Assembly (NCBI RefSeq): GCF_029958905.1
Contig: NZ_CP124614.1
Coordinates: 2,480,001-2,544,000, forward strand
Length of the DNA stretch: 64,000 nt
Direction: 5' to 3'
Source: Vibrio sp. YMD68
GTDB lineage: Bacteria > Pseudomonadota > Gammaproteobacteria > Enterobacterales > Vibrionaceae
Under the pieces are notes generated by a model. That model made no database searches and was not told the DNA's origin. It was given only the letters and a program-made list of their open reading frames with translations. This document shows, one piece after another, positions 39,263 to 50,033 of this stretch. Positions within the stretch are counted from its first letter, which is position 1. Each line of letters opens with the position of its first letter. The translations under genes and the position numbers were made by a program.

Positions 39263-40492
39263 ATGGAGTTATCATTGGGCAGCAAAATATTAGTGGTCGA
39301 GGACAGCCGCGCTTTTCGTAACTATCTGCATTCTCTTCTTAGTGAAGCTGGCTACGACGTTTATTCAGCGGAATCTATTGCGGACGCTCAAAAGTTATTG
39401 GCTGAAGGGCATGATTTTCTCTGCGCGGTGCTCGATTATTGTCTCCCTGATGGGGAAGACGGAGAAATCATTGATATCGTCCTAGAGCAGAACTACAAAG
39501 TCATTGTTTTGACCGCCATGTTTCAAGAAGAAATTCGTGAAAGTGTTCTCGCTAAAGGGGTGCTGGACTACATTTTAAAAGACAGCATGGCCTCAGTTTC
39601 TTACTTGCTGCCACTGGTCAACCGATTGACCAACAATAAAATGCATAAGGCATTGGTTGTTGATGATTCTAAAGTCGTACGCAAACATATTTGTCAGTTA
39701 CTGGAACACCAATACATTCACGTTATTCAAGCGGAAGATGGCCAGCAAGCCATAGAGATGTTGGAAACGGACCCTGAAATCACGTTGATCATTACCGATC
39801 ATGATATGCCTGTCAAAGACGGTATTACCATGATCCGTGATATTCGAATTAACTATGATAAAAACCAGCTTGCTATTCTAGGTATATCTGGCAGCGATGA
39901 TAGAACGATGACCGCTCGCTATCTCAAAGCGGGTGCCAATGATTTCCTTACCAAACCTTTCAATCAAGAAGAGTTTTTCTGCCGGGTTCATCAGGTTCTT
40001 GATATGAAAGAAGCCAACAGCAAACTGTATAGAATGGCCAATCAAGATTCTCTAACAGGGCTTTGGAATCGACGCTATCTGTTCCATCATTTGGATAAGA
40101 AAGTTGTCCATCAAAATATTGCAATGCTCGACATCGATTTTTTTAAAAAGGTGAACGACAATTACGGTCACGATGGTGGAGATGCTGCGCTAGTGACACT
40201 CGCTCACATATTAAAGATCTACTTCTCAAATGATATTGTCGTGAGGTTCGGTGGTGAAGAATTCTGCATTCAATCCAATGCGCCTAGTGATGAATTCTTA
40301 TCGCGTTTAGAACATATGCGACAACGAATCGAAACGACGGCCATTTCCCACGAGGATCATGATATTTCCATCACAGTGAGTATTGGCGTTTCTAACATCA
40401 AAGGGAGCCTAAATGAGCAGATAAAGCTCGCAGACGACAGATTGTATCTGGCCAAGAATGCAGGTCGAAACCAGATCGTTTCGCAGAGCTAG
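39263..40492 (+). CDS. Response regulator with two receiver domains and a GGDEF domain
   Basis: This 409-residue protein probably makes cyclic di-GMP. Receiver 1 (about residues 8-125) has phospho-acceptor Asp58; receiver 2 (about 129-247) has Asp179 and Lys231 in FLTKPF. The GGDEF domain (about 258-408) has the active GGEEF at 330-334. The inhibitory I-site position holds FSND instead of RxxD, so product inhibition is probably lost. No DNA-binding domain is present. GGAG at 39265-39268 would suit a TTG start at 39275 at least as well as the ATG at 39263, giving a protein four residues shorter. No kinase gene is next to it. Confidence 0.9.
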   Translation: MELSLGSKILVVEDSRAFRNYLHSLLSEAGYDVYSAESIADAQKLLAEGHDFLCAVLDYCLPDGEDGEIIDIVLEQNYKVIVLTAMFQEEIRESVLAKGVLDYILKDSMASVSYLLPLVNRLTNNKMHKALVVDDSKVVRKHICQLLEHQYIHVIQAEDGQQAIEMLETDPEITLIITDHDMPVKDGITMIRDIRINYDKNQLAILGISGSDDRTMTARYLKAGANDFLTKPFNQEEFFCRVHQVLDMKEANSKLYRMANQDSLTGLWNRRYLFHHLDKKVVHQNIAMLDIDFFKKVNDNYGHDGGDAALVTLAHILKIYFSNDIVVRFGGEEFCIQSNAPSDEFLSRLEHMRQRIETTAISHEDHDISITVSIGVSNIKGSLNEQIKLADDRLYLAKNAGRNQIVSQS

Positions 40493-40559
40493 TCGCTAGT
40501 GATATAGGTCGCGAGTTGATATAGAGCTTGGATTGACGCTAGGTACTACCCAATAAATT

Positions 40560-40587
40560 AAGCCCACTTACGTGGGCTTTGTTTTTA
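40560..40587 (+). terminator. Terminator after the GGDEF gene
   Basis: AAGCCCAC and GTGGGCTT form an 8-bp stem with a 4-nt loop, followed by TGTTTTT. It also lies just downstream of nqrM on the minus strand. Confidence 0.75.
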
Positions 40588-40615
40588 TCTTTGTCTTTGA
40601 ACCTGCGTAGATGAA

Positions 40616-40849
40616 TTAAGCGATGCGGTTTTTTTCCCAAGCAGCCAACTTCTCAGCTCTAATCGCCGCTTTTTCCTCTCGTCTCTTTCTCGCATCACAC
40701 GGCTCTGGGCAGTTACAGACTTTATCGATACCCATCGCATCAAGGCCGCCACAGCTTCCCTTGACGACTTTGCGTTGAAAAATGTACCCAACAGCCATTG
40801 CTGTGATAACAGCTAAAAATACGGCAAAGGTCACTAGAAATGTACTCAT
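40616..40849 (-). CDS. nqrM: Na+-NQR maturation protein NqrM
   Basis: NqrM delivers or helps assemble the iron centre of the Nqr complex. The 77-residue protein has one N-terminal membrane segment (about residues 4-24) and conserved cysteines at 33, 45, 47 and 51 in GSCGGL and KVCNCPEPCDAR. I chose the ATG at 40849; a GTG two codons upstream is also possible. It is the last gene of nqrABCDEF-apbE-nqrM. Confidence 0.93.
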   Translation of the reverse strand: MSTFLVTFAVFLAVITAMAVGYIFQRKVVKGSCGGLDAMGIDKVCNCPEPCDARKRREEKAAIRAEKLAAWEKNRIA

Positions 40850-40895
40850 TGTCACTTGCTCACTGTAGTTAATTTAATTATGGGTTTACTTACGC

Positions 40896-41903
40896 TTAGT
40901 TGTGCTTTAAGTATGACTGAAATGCCGATGAAGTAAACTCTTCAAAACCCGATGGTGTTTTAACAATCATATAAACCGGAATATCATTCTCCTCAGCGAT
41001 CGACATACCAATGGTCTCTCCTAGCACCATTAAGCCAGTTGCAAGGCCATCTGCAGTCATTGAGGAAGCATCGATAACCGTCACGGACACCACTTTATTA
41101 TCGATTGGTTTACCCGTTTTAGGATTAATAATGTGTGAATATCGAACCCCATCACGTTCAAAGTAGTTTCGGTAATCACCGGAAGTCGCGATCGCCATGT
41201 CTCCTGGTTCAACAACCAGCTGCACAGCACGCTCTTCTACGCTTGGTTTTTCAATCGCAATACGCCAGCGCACACCTTCTCTATTGTGGCCTTTCAAACG
41301 CATTTCACCGCCAACTTCCACCATATAGTTATTAACACCAATGGATTCAATGTAATTGGCGACCACATCTACCCCCCAACCTTTTGCTATCGTTGAGAGA
41401 TCAACATAAAGAGATGGCAGTGTTTTAGTTAATGACGTTTCAGCCGCGCTGAGATGTTCAATTCCTGTCATTGATTTACGAGCAGTCAGTTCTTCATCGG
41501 TTGGTACAACTTCACGACGCCCCTCTGGACCAAAGCCCCATAAGTTGACCAACGGGCCCACGGTGACGTCAAGCGCACCTTGAGTGAAATGATTAAGGCG
41601 TATAGCTTCTCGTACCACTGTCGCTGTTTCAGACGAGACTTCAAAAGGTGCATTGCCTTGATACTGATTGAATCGGCTTAATTCTGAATCCTTTCGGTAC
41701 GTCGACATTTGATCATTAACCTCTTCGAGTAAGCGATCAACCTCAACCTGGATTTCAGAGGAGCTCAGTATCTCATCTGAGCTGATGTATTTTATGTTGT
41801 ATGTGGTCCCCATTGTTGGGCCACTGATGTGGATCTGTTCAGCCGGTTTGTCACAACCAGACAGAACCAGTAAAGAAGTTAACGCAACAAGCCAATATTT
41901 CAC
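40896..41903 (-). CDS. apbE: FAD:protein FMN transferase ApbE
   Basis: ApbE attaches FMN covalently to threonines in NqrB and NqrC, using FAD. The 335-residue protein is a lipoprotein (lipobox LSGC, Cys17) anchored on the periplasmic side, with GPTMGTTYNI near the N-terminus and the Mg2+ site region MTADGLATGLMVLG near the C-terminus. Its position directly after nqrF matches its job. Confidence 0.95.
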   Translation of the reverse strand: MKYWLVALTSLLVLSGCDKPAEQIHISGPTMGTTYNIKYISSDEILSSSEIQVEVDRLLEEVNDQMSTYRKDSELSRFNQYQGNAPFEVSSETATVVREAIRLNHFTQGALDVTVGPLVNLWGFGPEGRREVVPTDEELTARKSMTGIEHLSAAETSLTKTLPSLYVDLSTIAKGWGVDVVANYIESIGVNNYMVEVGGEMRLKGHNREGVRWRIAIEKPSVEERAVQLVVEPGDMAIATSGDYRNYFERDGVRYSHIINPKTGKPIDNKVVSVTVIDASSMTADGLATGLMVLGETIGMSIAEENDIPVYMIVKTPSGFEEFTSSAFQSYLKHN

Positions 41904-42017
41904 CTGTTTACTCCTGTTTATAAAAATAGTGCGAAAAGTGAATAGAAAAAAGCAAACGTTACTCTCGATGCTTTCATGTGCTTTTCTCTAAAAACTCAAA
42001 ATAAAACTCTTTAGGTC

Positions 42018-42054
42018 TAAAAATAATGGCCGACTCAAAGAGTCAGCCATTATT
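42018..42054 (-). terminator. Terminator after nqrF
   Basis: A 15-bp stem with one mismatch (AATAATGGCCGACTC / GAGTCAGCCATTATT) and loop AAA is followed by U-rich sequence on the minus strand. Partial read-through would feed apbE and nqrM. Confidence 0.8.
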
Positions 42055-42071
42055 GAATAACTTACGGTAGA

Positions 42072-43298
42072 TTAACCACCAAAGTCATCAAGAAGGATGT
42101 TTTCATCCTCTACACCAAGATCTTTAAGCATACCGATAACAGCAGCGTTCATCATTGGCGGACCACACATGTAGTACTCACAGTCTTCTGGAGCTTCGTG
42201 ATCTTTCAGGTAATTTTCATAAATTACGTTATGAATAAAGCCCGTGTACCCATCCCAATTATCTTCTGGAAGTGGATCAGAAAGAGCACAGTGCCATACG
42301 AAGTTATCGTTCTCTTCTTGCAGCTTATCGAAATCTTCTATGTAGAACATTTCACGCTTAGAACGAGCACCATACCAGTAGCTCATCTTACGTTTAGAGT
42401 TTAAACGCAGCAATTGATCGAAGATATGTGAACGCATTGGCGCCATACCAGCACCACCACCAATAAAGACCATTTCATTGTCGGTATCTTTAGCGAAGAA
42501 CTCACCAAATGGACCTGAAATAGTACACTTATCACCCGCTTTAAGTGACCAAATGTATGATGACATCACACCTGGTTTTACGTCTGGGTTATTCGGTGGC
42601 GGCGTCGCAATACGTACGTTTAGCTTAATCAAGCCTTTCTCTTCTGGGTATGAAGCCATTGAGTATGCACGGATTGAATGCTCATTAACGATAGACTCGT
42701 AACGGAAAAGGTTAAACTTATCCCAGTCACCACGATACTCTTCTGGAATATCGAAATCTGCGTACTTAATATGGTGCGGCTCAGCTTCAATCTGAATATA
42801 ACCACCAGCACGGAACGGTACTTCTTCCCCTTCTGGGATTTTCAGTACTAGCTCTTTGATGAAGGTTGCTTCGTTATCATTAGAAAGAACTTCACATTCC
42901 CACTTTTTAACACCGAAGATTTCTTCTGGTAGCTCGATGTCCATGTCTGCTTTAACAGCAACCTGACACGCTAAACGCTCGCCTTCACGGGCTTCACCTT
43001 TAGAGATGTGATCAAGTTCCGTTGGCAGAATGTCACCACCACCAGATTTCACTTTAACGCGACACTGGCCACAAGAGCCACCACCACCACAAGCAGAAGA
43101 TACAAAGATACCACTGCCTGCCATTGCACTTAGTAATTTGTCACCAGGAGAAGTAATAAAGCTCTTCTCAGGATCACCATTTACGGAGATAGTAACGTCA
43201 CCTGTTGGTACAAGCTTCGATTTGGCAAATAAAATAATTAAAACCAAAGCTAGTACAATCAGGGTAAACATCACCACACCAAGGATAATAACTTGCAT
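42072..43298 (-). CDS. nqrF: Na+-NQR subunit F (NADH-oxidising flavoprotein)
   Basis: NqrF takes electrons from NADH. The 408-residue protein has one N-terminal membrane helix (about residues 3-25), a 2Fe-2S ferredoxin domain with Cys70, Cys76, Cys79 and Cys111, an FAD domain with RAYSMASYP, and an NADH domain with [12 protein letters not shown] and CGPPMM. The length equals that of the V. cholerae subunit. It ends the nqrA-F run. Confidence 0.97.
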   Translation of the reverse strand: MQVIILGVVMFTLIVLALVLIILFAKSKLVPTGDVTISVNGDPEKSFITSPGDKLLSAMAGSGIFVSSACGGGGSCGQCRVKVKSGGGDILPTELDHISKGEAREGERLACQVAVKADMDIELPEEIFGVKKWECEVLSNDNEATFIKELVLKIPEGEEVPFRAGGYIQIEAEPHHIKYADFDIPEEYRGDWDKFNLFRYESIVNEHSIRAYSMASYPEEKGLIKLNVRIATPPPNNPDVKPGVMSSYIWSLKAGDKCTISGPFGEFFAKDTDNEMVFIGGGAGMAPMRSHIFDQLLRLNSKRKMSYWYGARSKREMFYIEDFDKLQEENDNFVWHCALSDPLPEDNWDGYTGFIHNVIYENYLKDHEAPEDCEYYMCGPPMMNAAVIGMLKDLGVEDENILLDDFGG

Positions 43299-43332
43299 GA
43301 CTATTCCTTAAAAATTGTGTCGTTTACCCGAC

Positions 43333-43929
43333 CTACAGTTGAACACCAGAGAAAGACATAAAGCCTAGAGCCATCAAACCTACACTGATAAAGGTAATAC
43401 CTAAACCACGTAAGCCTGGAGGCACATCAGAGTACTTCATCTTCTCACGAATACCCGCTAATGCGACAATTGCCAACATCCAACCAACACCAGACCCAAA
43501 GCCATAGACGACAGATTCAGCAAAGTTGTAATCACGAGTTACCATGAAAGATACACCACCAAAGATTGCACAGTTAACCGTAATCAATGGAAGGAAAATA
43601 CCAAGCGCGTTGTACAAAGGCGGGAAGAAACGGTCCAGAACCATCTCTAGAATTTGTACAAGTGCTGCGATAACGCCGATGAATGCAATGTAGTTAAGAA
43701 AACTAAGGTCGACACCTTCAACTAACGCATTCTCTTTAAGAATATTCGTGTAAACAAGGTTGTTTACAGGAACGGCGATAGTCAGTACGACAACAACTGC
43801 GACACCAAGACCAAAAGAGGTTTTAACTTTCTTTGAGACCGCTAAGAAAGTACACATCCCTAGGAAAAAAGAAAGCGCCATATTCTCGACAAAAATCGAT
43901 TTAACGAGAAGACTAATATAATGTTCCAT
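43333..43929 (-). CDS. nqrE: Na+-NQR subunit E
   Basis: NqrE is one of the two related core membrane subunits that, with NqrD, hold an iron centre at the pseudo-symmetry axis. The 198-residue protein has six membrane segments and the conserved Cys in the internally repeated motifs ([13 protein letters not shown] and [10 protein letters not shown]). It starts 7 bp after nqrD. Confidence 0.96.
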   Translation of the reverse strand: MEHYISLLVKSIFVENMALSFFLGMCTFLAVSKKVKTSFGLGVAVVVVLTIAVPVNNLVYTNILKENALVEGVDLSFLNYIAFIGVIAALVQILEMVLDRFFPPLYNALGIFLPLITVNCAIFGGVSFMVTRDYNFAESVVYGFGSGVGWMLAIVALAGIREKMKYSDVPPGLRGLGITFISVGLMALGFMSFSGVQL

Positions 43930-43936
43930 AGCTACC

Positions 43937-44569
43937 TTACTCCTTCGCTTCTATTTGATCAGGTCGAATGATACGAATAGCCCAAATCATAAAACCAATC
44001 AGGAAGAATGCAGAAGGTGCCAATAGCATCATGCCATTTGGCTGATACCAACCACCGTTGCTTACAAGAGGAAGCACTTCCATACCAAATAGTTTGCCCG
44101 AACCTAGAAGCTCTCGGAAGAAAGCAACGGTCAGTAGGACAAAACCGTAGCCTAGACCATTACCAATACCATCGATGAATGATGGAATTGGCTCTGATTT
44201 CATCGCAAACGCTTCAGCACGGCCCATTACGATACAGTTAGTAATGATCAAGCCAACAAATACCGAAAGCTGCTTAGAAATATCGTAGAGGTAAGCTTTT
44301 AATACTTGATCTACAACAATAACTAAAGAAGCGATGATCGCCATTTGTACGATGATACGTACACTATTCGGAATATGATTACGGATAACAGAAACAAAGA
44401 AGTTAGAAAATGCAGTAACAAACATTACAGCAATTGTCATAACGAACGCAGTTTCTAGTTTAGTGGTTACAGCCAGAGCGGAACACACACCAAGCACTTG
44501 AAGAGCAATTGGGTTGTTATTCAATACCGGCGCTAAAACACTCTTTTTAACATCTTTTACTGTAGACAT
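43937..44569 (-). CDS. nqrD: Na+-NQR subunit D
   Basis: NqrD pairs with NqrE in inverted topology and contributes two cysteines to the intramembrane iron centre. The 210-residue protein has six membrane segments with Cys in [11 protein letters not shown] and [13 protein letters not shown]. Its ATG overlaps the nqrC TAA (TAATG). Confidence 0.96.
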   Translation of the reverse strand: MSTVKDVKKSVLAPVLNNNPIALQVLGVCSALAVTTKLETAFVMTIAVMFVTAFSNFFVSVIRNHIPNSVRIIVQMAIIASLVIVVDQVLKAYLYDISKQLSVFVGLIITNCIVMGRAEAFAMKSEPIPSFIDGIGNGLGYGFVLLTVAFFRELLGSGKLFGMEVLPLVSNGGWYQPNGMMLLAPSAFFLIGFMIWAIRIIRPDQIEAKE

Positions 44570-45336
44570 TAGTTTAGGCCTCCATCACGGACTTTAGCGA
44601 GGAATGGGCCAAAGCCCTTCTCACCTAACCAAAAGTCAAATGTGTTTTGTACGCCAACGCTCGTTAACGTTGCACCAGAAAGACCATCAACACCGTGTTC
44701 AGATCCAGCAGGTGCGCCACCTTTAACAACTTGAATAGCTGGCTGATCGTTTTCATCGAAAAGTTTCTTACCCGTAAACTGAGCACGCCAGTTTGGGTTT
44801 TCAACTTCACCACCAAGCCCAGGAGTTTCACCTTGCTCGTAGTACGTCACACCCGCTATCGTGTTGCCATCGGTTTCAATTGCAACAAACGCGTACATCA
44901 TCGACCACAGGCCATTACCGTGAACAGGAATGATAACTTTAGAAAAGTCATTGCCATCTTTTACTAGGTAAACAACACCCGTATTAGCACGACGAATGAT
45001 TTTCGCTTTGTCATCTTCTGCTGTCAGTCGAACTGATACTTCTGGATCTTTAGCCGCTTTACGTTGGTCGTACGCTCCTGCGTCACCATCAACGTATTCG
45101 CCAGTGGCAAAATCGACCAATCGTGGTTCGATGTTTTGTGCAAACAGTTCAGGGATAGATGCATCACCAGAAATACCTGCAACTTCAACGATTTTAGTCT
45201 GCTTATCAAGAACTGCGTTAGCTTGTTGCTTGTCGCGTAAACCAACCGCTGCAACAGATACAATGATTGAACATACTAAGCTTAATGCGATAACAACAAA
45301 CAGCGTCTTTTTAATACTATCGTTATTACTTGCCAT
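44569..45336 (-). CDS. nqrC: Na+-NQR subunit C (covalent FMN)
   Basis: NqrC carries a covalent FMN in the periplasmic electron path. The 255-residue protein has one N-terminal membrane helix (about residues 10-32) and the ApbE target motif [10 protein letters not shown] with flavinylated Thr223. Its start overlaps the nqrB end by 11 bp. Confidence 0.96.
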   Translation of the reverse strand: MASNNDSIKKTLFVVIALSLVCSIIVSVAAVGLRDKQQANAVLDKQTKIVEVAGISGDASIPELFAQNIEPRLVDFATGEYVDGDAGAYDQRKAAKDPEVSVRLTAEDDKAKIIRRANTGVVYLVKDGNDFSKVIIPVHGNGLWSMMYAFVAIETDGNTIAGVTYYEQGETPGLGGEVENPNWRAQFTGKKLFDENDQPAIQVVKGGAPAGSEHGVDGLSGATLTSVGVQNTFDFWLGEKGFGPFLAKVRDGGLN

Positions 45337-46567
45337 AACGCGCTAACCTCCGCTTAATGTTCTTCTCAACAACAACATGATCGAACAACGGTGCAAATAG
45401 GTTTGCGAATAGAATCGCTAGCATCATACCCTCTGGGTAGGCTGGATTCACAACCCTAATCATTACACACATTGCACCAATCAAAATACCGTATGCCCAC
45501 TTACCGTTGTCGGTAAATGACGCAGAAACGGGATCGGTTGCCATGAAGAACATACCGAAGGCGAAGCCACCTAAAACAAGGTGCCAGTGCCAAGGCATGC
45601 TAAATAAGACGTTAGTATCAGAACCGATGACATTGAACAACGTTGACACAGCGACCATGCCAATCATAACACCGCCAATGATTCTCCATGAGGCAATCCC
45701 CATGTAAACGATCATGGCTGCACCAATCATCAGAGCAAGGGTAGACACTTCACCAATCGATCCTGGAATGTTACCAATGAAAGCATCCATCCAAGTGATT
45801 GTGTCGCCAGTCACCATGTTCACTAGTGCGCCTTCGCCACCTTGAGCCCATTGGCTAAGAGCCGTCGCACCAGAGAAACCATCAGCAGCAGTCCAAACAA
45901 CATCACCCGAAATTTGAGCAGGGTATGCAAAAAACAAGAATGCACGACCAGCCAAAGCAGGGTTAAGGAAGTTACGACCCGTACCACCAAAGATCTCTTT
46001 AGCGACAACAACACCAAAAGTAATACCTAGTGCTGCTTGCCATAGAGGCAGAGTTGGTGGAACGATGAGTGCGAATAAAATAGAGGTAACAAAGAAACCT
46101 TCGTTAACTTCATGCTTACGCACCATACAGAAGAGAACTTCCCAAAACCCACCTACGATGAAGACCGTAGCGTAGATTGGTAAGAAGTAGGTTGCACCAA
46201 GGAGCATTTTGCTGCCCCACCCGGCTTCCGCACTTATAGTGCCGCCAACCATCTCTGTCAGCCAGTAGTGCCAGTTACCACTGATGACTGCCGCAAGCTC
46301 TGCGCCAGAATACATATGGTTAAGGGCTGCGATCGCTTGACCACCAGCGTTATACATACCCCAGAACATTGCTGGGAATACTGCGAACCACACCATAATC
46401 ATGATACGTTTTAAATCAACGCTATCACGAACATGCGAGCTACGCTTTGTTACTAAACCTGGGGTGTAGAACAGAGTTGCCGCTGCTTCATACAAGGCAA
46501 ACCATTTCTCATGTTTACCACCAGGCTCAAAATGATGCTCGATGTCTTCAAGAAACTTCTTAAGCAT
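45326..46567 (-). CDS. nqrB: Na+-NQR subunit B (covalent FMN, Na+ channel)
   Basis: NqrB is the large channel subunit that binds covalent FMN and riboflavin. The 413-residue protein has about ten membrane segments and the flavinylation motif [10 protein letters not shown] with Thr235. I chose the ATG at 46567, preceded by AAGGAAGG within the nqrA end, over a start seven codons upstream. It lies 4 bp after nqrA. Confidence 0.97.
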   Translation of the reverse strand: MLKKFLEDIEHHFEPGGKHEKWFALYEAAATLFYTPGLVTKRSSHVRDSVDLKRIMIMVWFAVFPAMFWGMYNAGGQAIAALNHMYSGAELAAVISGNWHYWLTEMVGGTISAEAGWGSKMLLGATYFLPIYATVFIVGGFWEVLFCMVRKHEVNEGFFVTSILFALIVPPTLPLWQAALGITFGVVVAKEIFGGTGRNFLNPALAGRAFLFFAYPAQISGDVVWTAADGFSGATALSQWAQGGEGALVNMVTGDTITWMDAFIGNIPGSIGEVSTLALMIGAAMIVYMGIASWRIIGGVMIGMVAVSTLFNVIGSDTNVLFSMPWHWHLVLGGFAFGMFFMATDPVSASFTDNGKWAYGILIGAMCVMIRVVNPAYPEGMMLAILFANLFAPLFDHVVVEKNIKRRLARYGK

Positions 46568-46571
46568 GGGA

Positions 46572-47912
46572 TTAGCCTTCCTTCTCAATCTTGTCTAGGC
46601 ATTCTCGGAGCAGTTGACCGTACTCGTACTTACCTGGACATACAAAGCTACACAATGCTAAATCTTCTTCATCAAGCTCAAGTGCACCAAGGCGCTGAGC
46701 GCTATCGATGTCGCCTGCACAAAGGTCACGAAGCAGCAATGTCGGTTCCATATCAAGTGGTAATACTTTTTCATAATTACCGATAGGTACCATTGAACGG
46801 TCACTACCATTGGTCGTTGTTGTCATATTAAACAACTGACCCTTGAATAGGTGTCCTAAGAAAGCACGAGTCACAGAGAATTTATTTTTGCCAGGCATAG
46901 CCCAACCAAACAGATCCTTTTCTCGACCTTCACGCAATGCAGATACTTGAACGTGGTAACGTCCTAAATACCCGTGCGGACCTGTCGCATGTGTACCAGA
47001 AAGTACAGAGCCAGAAATAACTCTGACTTCTCCTGGGATTAGCTCATTATCCGCCAATTCTTGAACGTTAGCACCAAGAGTGGTGCGAATAAGGCGTGGG
47101 TTATTCACCACTGGACCAGCGAGAGAAACAACACGATCTGTGTATAGCTCACCAGTTAGGAATAACTGACCAAACGCAATTACGTCTTGGTAGTTAATAC
47201 TCCACGCAACATTTTCAGAATTCACTGGAAATAGATGATGCATGTGAGTTCCCACTAACCCAGAAGGGTGAGGTCCATCAAAAACATGCTCAGCGACGTT
47301 TGATTGAGAAGAGCGAGGAAGACTTGTTCCTGCCTTACAAACATACACGCTGCCATCTGTCAGATTTGAAAGAATATCAAGCCCTGCAATGAACGCTTCT
47401 GGCTGCTCATTGATAATAATTTCAGGATTTGCCGCCAATGGGTTGGTGTCCATTGCCGTTACAAAAATAGCCTGAGTTGTAGACTTGATTGCTGGAACCT
47501 TGCTAAACGGTCGAGTACGTAAAGCTGTCCAAAGACCGGAATCTACCAACTGAGTTTTGATCGCTTCACGACCTAAACCAGCTAGTTGATTGGCTTCAAA
47601 CTTATCAAAAGTAACCTGTTCATCACCTGCCACTTCAATCACAACGGATTGTAGGACACGTTTTGCACCACGGTTAACTTCGATGACTTTACCGCTTGCT
47701 GGTGAAGTAAATTTAACGCCTGGGTTCTTTTTATCTTCAAAAAGAATTTGAGCTTTCTTTACTTCATCGCCTACGCGAACATGCATCGTAGGACGCATGC
47801 CAACATACTCTTCGCCAAGCAAGGCGACTTTACTGATGGTTTTACCATCATTAATCACCTGGGATGGAGCTCCTGCGATCGGCAGGTCCAAACCCTTTTT
47901 TATTGTAATCAT
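46572..47912 (-). CDS. nqrA: Na+-NQR subunit A
   Basis: NqrA is the soluble cytoplasmic subunit of the Na+ pump and lies near the quinone site. The 446-residue protein starts [14 protein letters not shown], the same length as the V. cholerae subunit, and has the conserved [20 protein letters not shown] chose the ATG at 47912; a GTG four codons upstream is less likely. It is the first gene of the operon. Confidence 0.97.
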   Translation of the reverse strand: MITIKKGLDLPIAGAPSQVINDGKTISKVALLGEEYVGMRPTMHVRVGDEVKKAQILFEDKKNPGVKFTSPASGKVIEVNRGAKRVLQSVVIEVAGDEQVTFDKFEANQLAGLGREAIKTQLVDSGLWTALRTRPFSKVPAIKSTTQAIFVTAMDTNPLAANPEIIINEQPEAFIAGLDILSNLTDGSVYVCKAGTSLPRSSQSNVAEHVFDGPHPSGLVGTHMHHLFPVNSENVAWSINYQDVIAFGQLFLTGELYTDRVVSLAGPVVNNPRLIRTTLGANVQELADNELIPGEVRVISGSVLSGTHATGPHGYLGRYHVQVSALREGREKDLFGWAMPGKNKFSVTRAFLGHLFKGQLFNMTTTTNGSDRSMVPIGNYEKVLPLDMEPTLLLRDLCAGDIDSAQRLGALELDEEDLALCSFVCPGKYEYGQLLRECLDKIEKEG

Positions 47913-48354
47913 ACGCACTTGCACTACTTTATCGGGAAAAAGATTCTTATAATTGCGTAACTTTTAGACACGACATATGTGTCCGGTTCTGGCTACATTC
48001 CAAAGACCAGAATCGCAACATCCTATTAATACACTCATCACAGAACTGCGCTGAGCTTTACTAAGTACATTAGTGTAACATTTTTTCGAAACTCGATTCC
48101 ATGACCAATAACTTGATTAGTGATTTTATTTCGCGGGTTTTGAATGGTAAAGGGATCTATGTCTCCTAATCTTGCGATAGAAGAGCAAAAATTACGCTAT
48201 CTACCCCCTTTTAGGTGCTTTACCATTCATATTCGTTAACATTTAGTTACTCCCTTTCAAACCCGTTAATTTGTTGTCACAGTGTTAAACCTCGCCTTCT
48301 TTTTTATACATAAAAAGAACGATGTTCGATCACTCGGTTATTGTGAGTTTCGCT
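47913..48354. other. nqr upstream region
   Basis: This 440-bp gap between bolA and nqrA should hold the nqr promoter and leader. TACACT at about 48070-48075 on the minus strand is a candidate -10 but its -35 is poor. It also holds a nested inverted repeat (listed separately). A 12-codon minus-strand ORF (about 48213-48251) has a GGGAG ribosome binding site but is too short to call. Confidence 0.4.
48141..48229. repeat. 89-bp nested inverted repeat
   Basis: Outer arms TGAATGGTAAAG (48141-48152) and CTTTACCATTCA (48218-48229) match perfectly over 12 bp. Inside lie a second pair (CCTAA / TTAGG) and a third (GATAG / CTATC), all collinear, so the whole can fold into one long interrupted hairpin. 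No U-tract follows. It could be an RNA structure in the bolA 3' or nqr 5' region, or a small mobile palindromic element. Confidence 0.75.
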
Positions 48355-48666
48355 CTATTTCTTGTTTCCACCCATGCACATCGGGCTGTCAGGGCTTGAT
48401 TGATGCTCTTTATCCCACTCACTTGGGCTGTATGTATGAATAGCCAGAGCATGAATTTGAGTGTTTAGCTCTTCGGCAAACAGGGCGTTTACTGCTCTAT
48501 GGCGAGTAATCAGACGCTGACCTTCAAAATCTTCACTTACAATAGTCACTTTGAAATGACTTTCAGATCCTTTAGGCACATTGTGCATGTAGCTTTCATT
48601 CACAACTTCTGCAAATACTGGGCTGAATGTTTCAGCGAGCTTTTTCTCTAATGATTCTTTAAGCAT
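48355..48666 (-). CDS. bolA: BolA family protein
   Basis: BolA is a morphology and iron-sulfur-linked regulator that pairs with glutaredoxins. The 103-residue protein has the BolA fold core: [28 protein letters not shown] and the conserved His in [11 protein letters not shown]. In E. coli bolA also precedes yajG and ampG; here rlmG is inserted between. Confidence 0.92.
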   Translation of the reverse strand: MLKESLEKKLAETFSPVFAEVVNESYMHNVPKGSESHFKVTIVSEDFEGQRLITRHRAVNALFAEELNTQIHALAIHTYSPSEWDKEHQSSPDSPMCMGGNKK

Positions 48667-48842
48667 CGGTATTCCTTACATCGGTATGACTTAACCCTAT
48701 GAAGATAGAGACTATAATATAAGTCGAATGACTCGGTGCCATATGGTAACGCTCTAGACTCGTAGGGAAAAGGTTTTAGTTTCCTGTTTGCGTCCTATTT
48801 GCGACAATAGGCCCCAGAAATATCACGACTAAAATGCTGATT

Positions 48843-49973
48843 ATGAAAACAGAATTGACGCTGCATGAACGCTCTTTAACGCTTTCTCGCTTTCCTATAC
48901 ACAGTAATGAAACACTTCAGGCTTGGGATGCGGGCGACGAATACCTCATCAACCACATTGAAGAGATGACACTAGCGAAAGGCAAAAACATACTCATACT
49001 TAATGATCATTTCGGTGCGCTGTCATGTTGGTTTAGTCAAGACCATCACGTAACTGTGATGAGTGATTCATGGGTTGCTCATCAAGGCATTGCTCACAAC
49101 CTTAAGATCAATCATTGCCCCGAAATAACGCGATTAAAAAGTACCGAACCACTTCCTAGCAACATTGATTTGGTGCTGATTCAAATACCTCGTAATAATC
49201 GCTATTTAACATGGCAACTGACTAAACTAAGGGAACACATTTCAAGCGATGTTCCCGTTATCTCGGTGAATAAAGCCAAAGAAATCCACTCTTCGACATT
49301 AAAGATTTTTGAAAAGCACCTTGGCTCGACGAGCACATCCCTGGCATGGAAGAAGCATCGGCTTGTTTATTCTCACGCTAATTGCTTACCGATTCAGAAC
49401 GTAGAGCCTTTGACTACCTGGGATGTTGAGGGGCACAGCATGACTCTCGGGAACCTGCCGAATGTGTATTCTGGCGAAGCTCTTGATCTCGGTGCCCGAT
49501 TCATGTTGCAACACATACCAAGCGACCCCAATTATCAACACATTATCGATTTAGGTTGTGGGAATGGGGTTCTTTCTGTGGCAGCGGCAAGACTGAATCC
49601 TCAAGCTAAAATCACCAGTATCGATGAGAGTTATATGGCGGTTGAATCTGCACGCCATAACCTTAAGTACAACCTTGATAACGACGACAATATTCAGTGT
49701 ATTGCGGACAATTGTCTGGATAACTATCAAGGGGAAGAAGCATCATTGATCTTATGTAACCCACCGTTTCACCAACAACAAGCGATAACAGATCATATCG
49801 CCTGGCAGATGTTCTGTGATGCAAAGCATGTTCTTGCTAAAGGTGGTCAATTAATAGTTATCGGAAACCGACACCTCGGCTACGATGGTAAGTTATCTCG
49901 ATTGTTTAGTAAGCCCCAAGTAAAGGTTATCGCTTCAAATAAAAAATTTGTTATTTTACAAGCAACTAAATAG
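48843..49973 (+). CDS. rlmG: 23S rRNA (guanine-1835-N2) methyltransferase RlmG
   Basis: RlmG methylates G1835 of 23S rRNA. The 376-residue protein has a degenerate N-terminal methyltransferase-like domain and an active C-terminal one with the SAM motif IIDLGCGNGVLSV and the catalytic NPPFH near residue 290, followed by IGNRHLGY. I prefer the ATG at 48843 (MKTELTL); an ATG three codons upstream is in frame. RsmC is a relative but its sequence pattern fits less well. Confidence 0.88.
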   Translation: MKTELTLHERSLTLSRFPIHSNETLQAWDAGDEYLINHIEEMTLAKGKNILILNDHFGALSCWFSQDHHVTVMSDSWVAHQGIAHNLKINHCPEITRLKSTEPLPSNIDLVLIQIPRNNRYLTWQLTKLREHISSDVPVISVNKAKEIHSSTLKIFEKHLGSTSTSLAWKKHRLVYSHANCLPIQNVEPLTTWDVEGHSMTLGNLPNVYSGEALDLGARFMLQHIPSDPNYQHIIDLGCGNGVLSVAAARLNPQAKITSIDESYMAVESARHNLKYNLDNDDNIQCIADNCLDNYQGEEASLILCNPPFHQQQAITDHIAWQMFCDAKHVLAKGGQLIVIGNRHLGYDGKLSRLFSKPQVKVIASNKKFVILQATK

Positions 49974-50033
49974 TTCACTATTATCATTAAAAGTTAATTC
50001 AACTCGAATTGAGAAATAATAAAGGAATACACC

